DNA of 5,536 nt from an uncultured Clostridia bacterium. GTDB lineage: Bacteria > Bacillota_A > Clostridia > Christensenellales > Aristaeellaceae. The notes beneath the pieces were generated by a model. The model was not told the origin of the DNA, ran no database searches, and saw only the letters and a program-made list of their open reading frames with translations. Both the position numbers and the translations under genes were made by a program. The stretch is from contig CAKUDW010000147.1 in the NCBI GenBank assembly GCA_934645275.1, positions 1 through 5,536 of the forward strand, read 5' to 3'. Below, one piece after another: positions 5,168 to 5,536 of the stretch; the stretch's first letter is position 1; each line of letters begins with the position of its first letter.

Positions 5168-5536
5168 ATATCTGCGACTGCCAGAATACGTTTCCAGCGC
5201 TGTCGATCATTTGCCACGCATCCTCCGTCCGTACCAGCAACCGATCGTTAGCTAAATAAGTGATGGACAGATACGTTGCCGGAAGCAGAATTTCACCATC
5301 TGAGCCGACTACGCCGTAGCGGGCGCTTTCCATATCGGTTGAAAGCTGCGTTTCATTTAGAATATCGTTCGTATAACGCGCGGTATTTGCCATCATATAG
5401 GCATACAGCACATTTCCGTTCGCTTCGCCTAGCGGATATAGATTCTGATATCGCGCCGACGTACCCGCAATGTAAACACATGCATCGCCCCACGGCCCAT
5501 CCGCCACGATGATTTGTCCGTTTAAGCCCTCCAAAA
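5127..5536 (-). CDS. WG-repeat-like protein, 5' end cut by window edge
   Basis: The last 135 or so residues of a minus-strand protein whose start lies beyond the right edge; a TTG at 5534 is in frame but is more likely an internal leucine codon. The best family hint is a unit pattern like WG (KWG) repeats: ARYGVVGSDGEILLPATY followed by LANDRLLVR (71-103), then AWQMIDSAGNVFW (106-118). Compare the usual form WGxIDxxGxxVIPxxYD. The function of WG-repeat proteins is largely unknown; they are often surface or binding proteins. No catalytic motif is visible, and any signal peptide would be outside the window. The last 13 codons and the stop (TGA at 5127-5129) overlap the end of the carboxypeptidase gene tail to tail by 41 bp, giving an alanine/serine-rich tail that may be a late extension through a lost stop codon. 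The assignment is moderate. Confidence 0.6.
   Translation of the reverse strand, partial: LEGLNGQIIVADGPWGDACVYIAGTSARYQNLYPLGEANGNVLYAYMMANTARYTNDILNETQLSTDMESARYGVVGSDGEILLPATYLSITYLANDRLLVRTEDAWQMIDSAGNVFWQSQIFTQSAAPSAAARS

Noticed and set aside
1..5536. Defence, toxin-antitoxin or mobile-element cassette
   Set aside because: No transposase, integrase, nuclease, toxin-like pair, terminal repeats or CRISPR repeats were seen; all recognisable genes are housekeeping, envelope or small-regulator types.

Overview
The window looks like a chromosomal segment from a Bacillota (Firmicutes) bacterium, probably a fairly GC-rich member of class Clostridia. Four things point there: strong GGAGG-type ribosome binding sites, sigma-A-type promoters in AT-rich gaps between GC-rich genes, a DUF1836 protein (a family known mainly from Bacillota), and a short glutamate 5-kinase without a PUA domain. 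This is inference from gene content. No rRNA or other phylogenetic marker is present, and I see no mobile element, CRISPR array, tRNA or rRNA.

Layout. Positions 1-2380 hold three minus-strand housekeeping genes. proB and proA (1 nt apart) carry out the first two steps of proline synthesis from glutamate, and a well-formed promoter lies directly upstream of proB. A thioredoxin gene, cut by the left edge, follows proA behind its own predicted promoter. Positions 2381-2638 are AT-rich and carry no gene I can support. The terminator of the next gene closes this gap.

Positions 2631-4000 hold a divergent pair: a minus-strand SGNH/GDSL hydrolase and a plus-strand DUF1836 putative DNA-binding protein. 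They share a compact AT-rich control region with a predicted promoter in each direction and a 20-bp interrupted palindrome, TTTG-N2-AAGTACTT-N2-CAAA, overlapping the hydrolase -35 box. This resembles a regulator controlling itself and its divergent neighbour.

Positions 4001-5167 hold a secreted D-alanyl-D-alanine carboxypeptidase (penicillin-binding protein 5 family) on the plus strand. Its ribosome binding site lies inside the 3' arm of a 10-bp hairpin followed by six Ts that end right at the ATG. The element therefore looks both like an intrinsic terminator and like a Shine-Dalgarno sequestering hairpin, and it is the most unusual feature here. From 5127 to the right edge a minus-strand gene, 5' end missing, encodes a WG-repeat-like protein. 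Its last codons overlap the 3' end of the carboxypeptidase gene tail to tail by 41 bp.

The proBA pair forms a coherent metabolic unit. The hydrolase, DUF1836 and carboxypeptidase genes may be connected through envelope metabolism and shared control, but that is inference. I did not find a convincing, complete, previously undescribed multi-gene system. The best leads are the terminator/SD hairpin and the divergent operator candidate.
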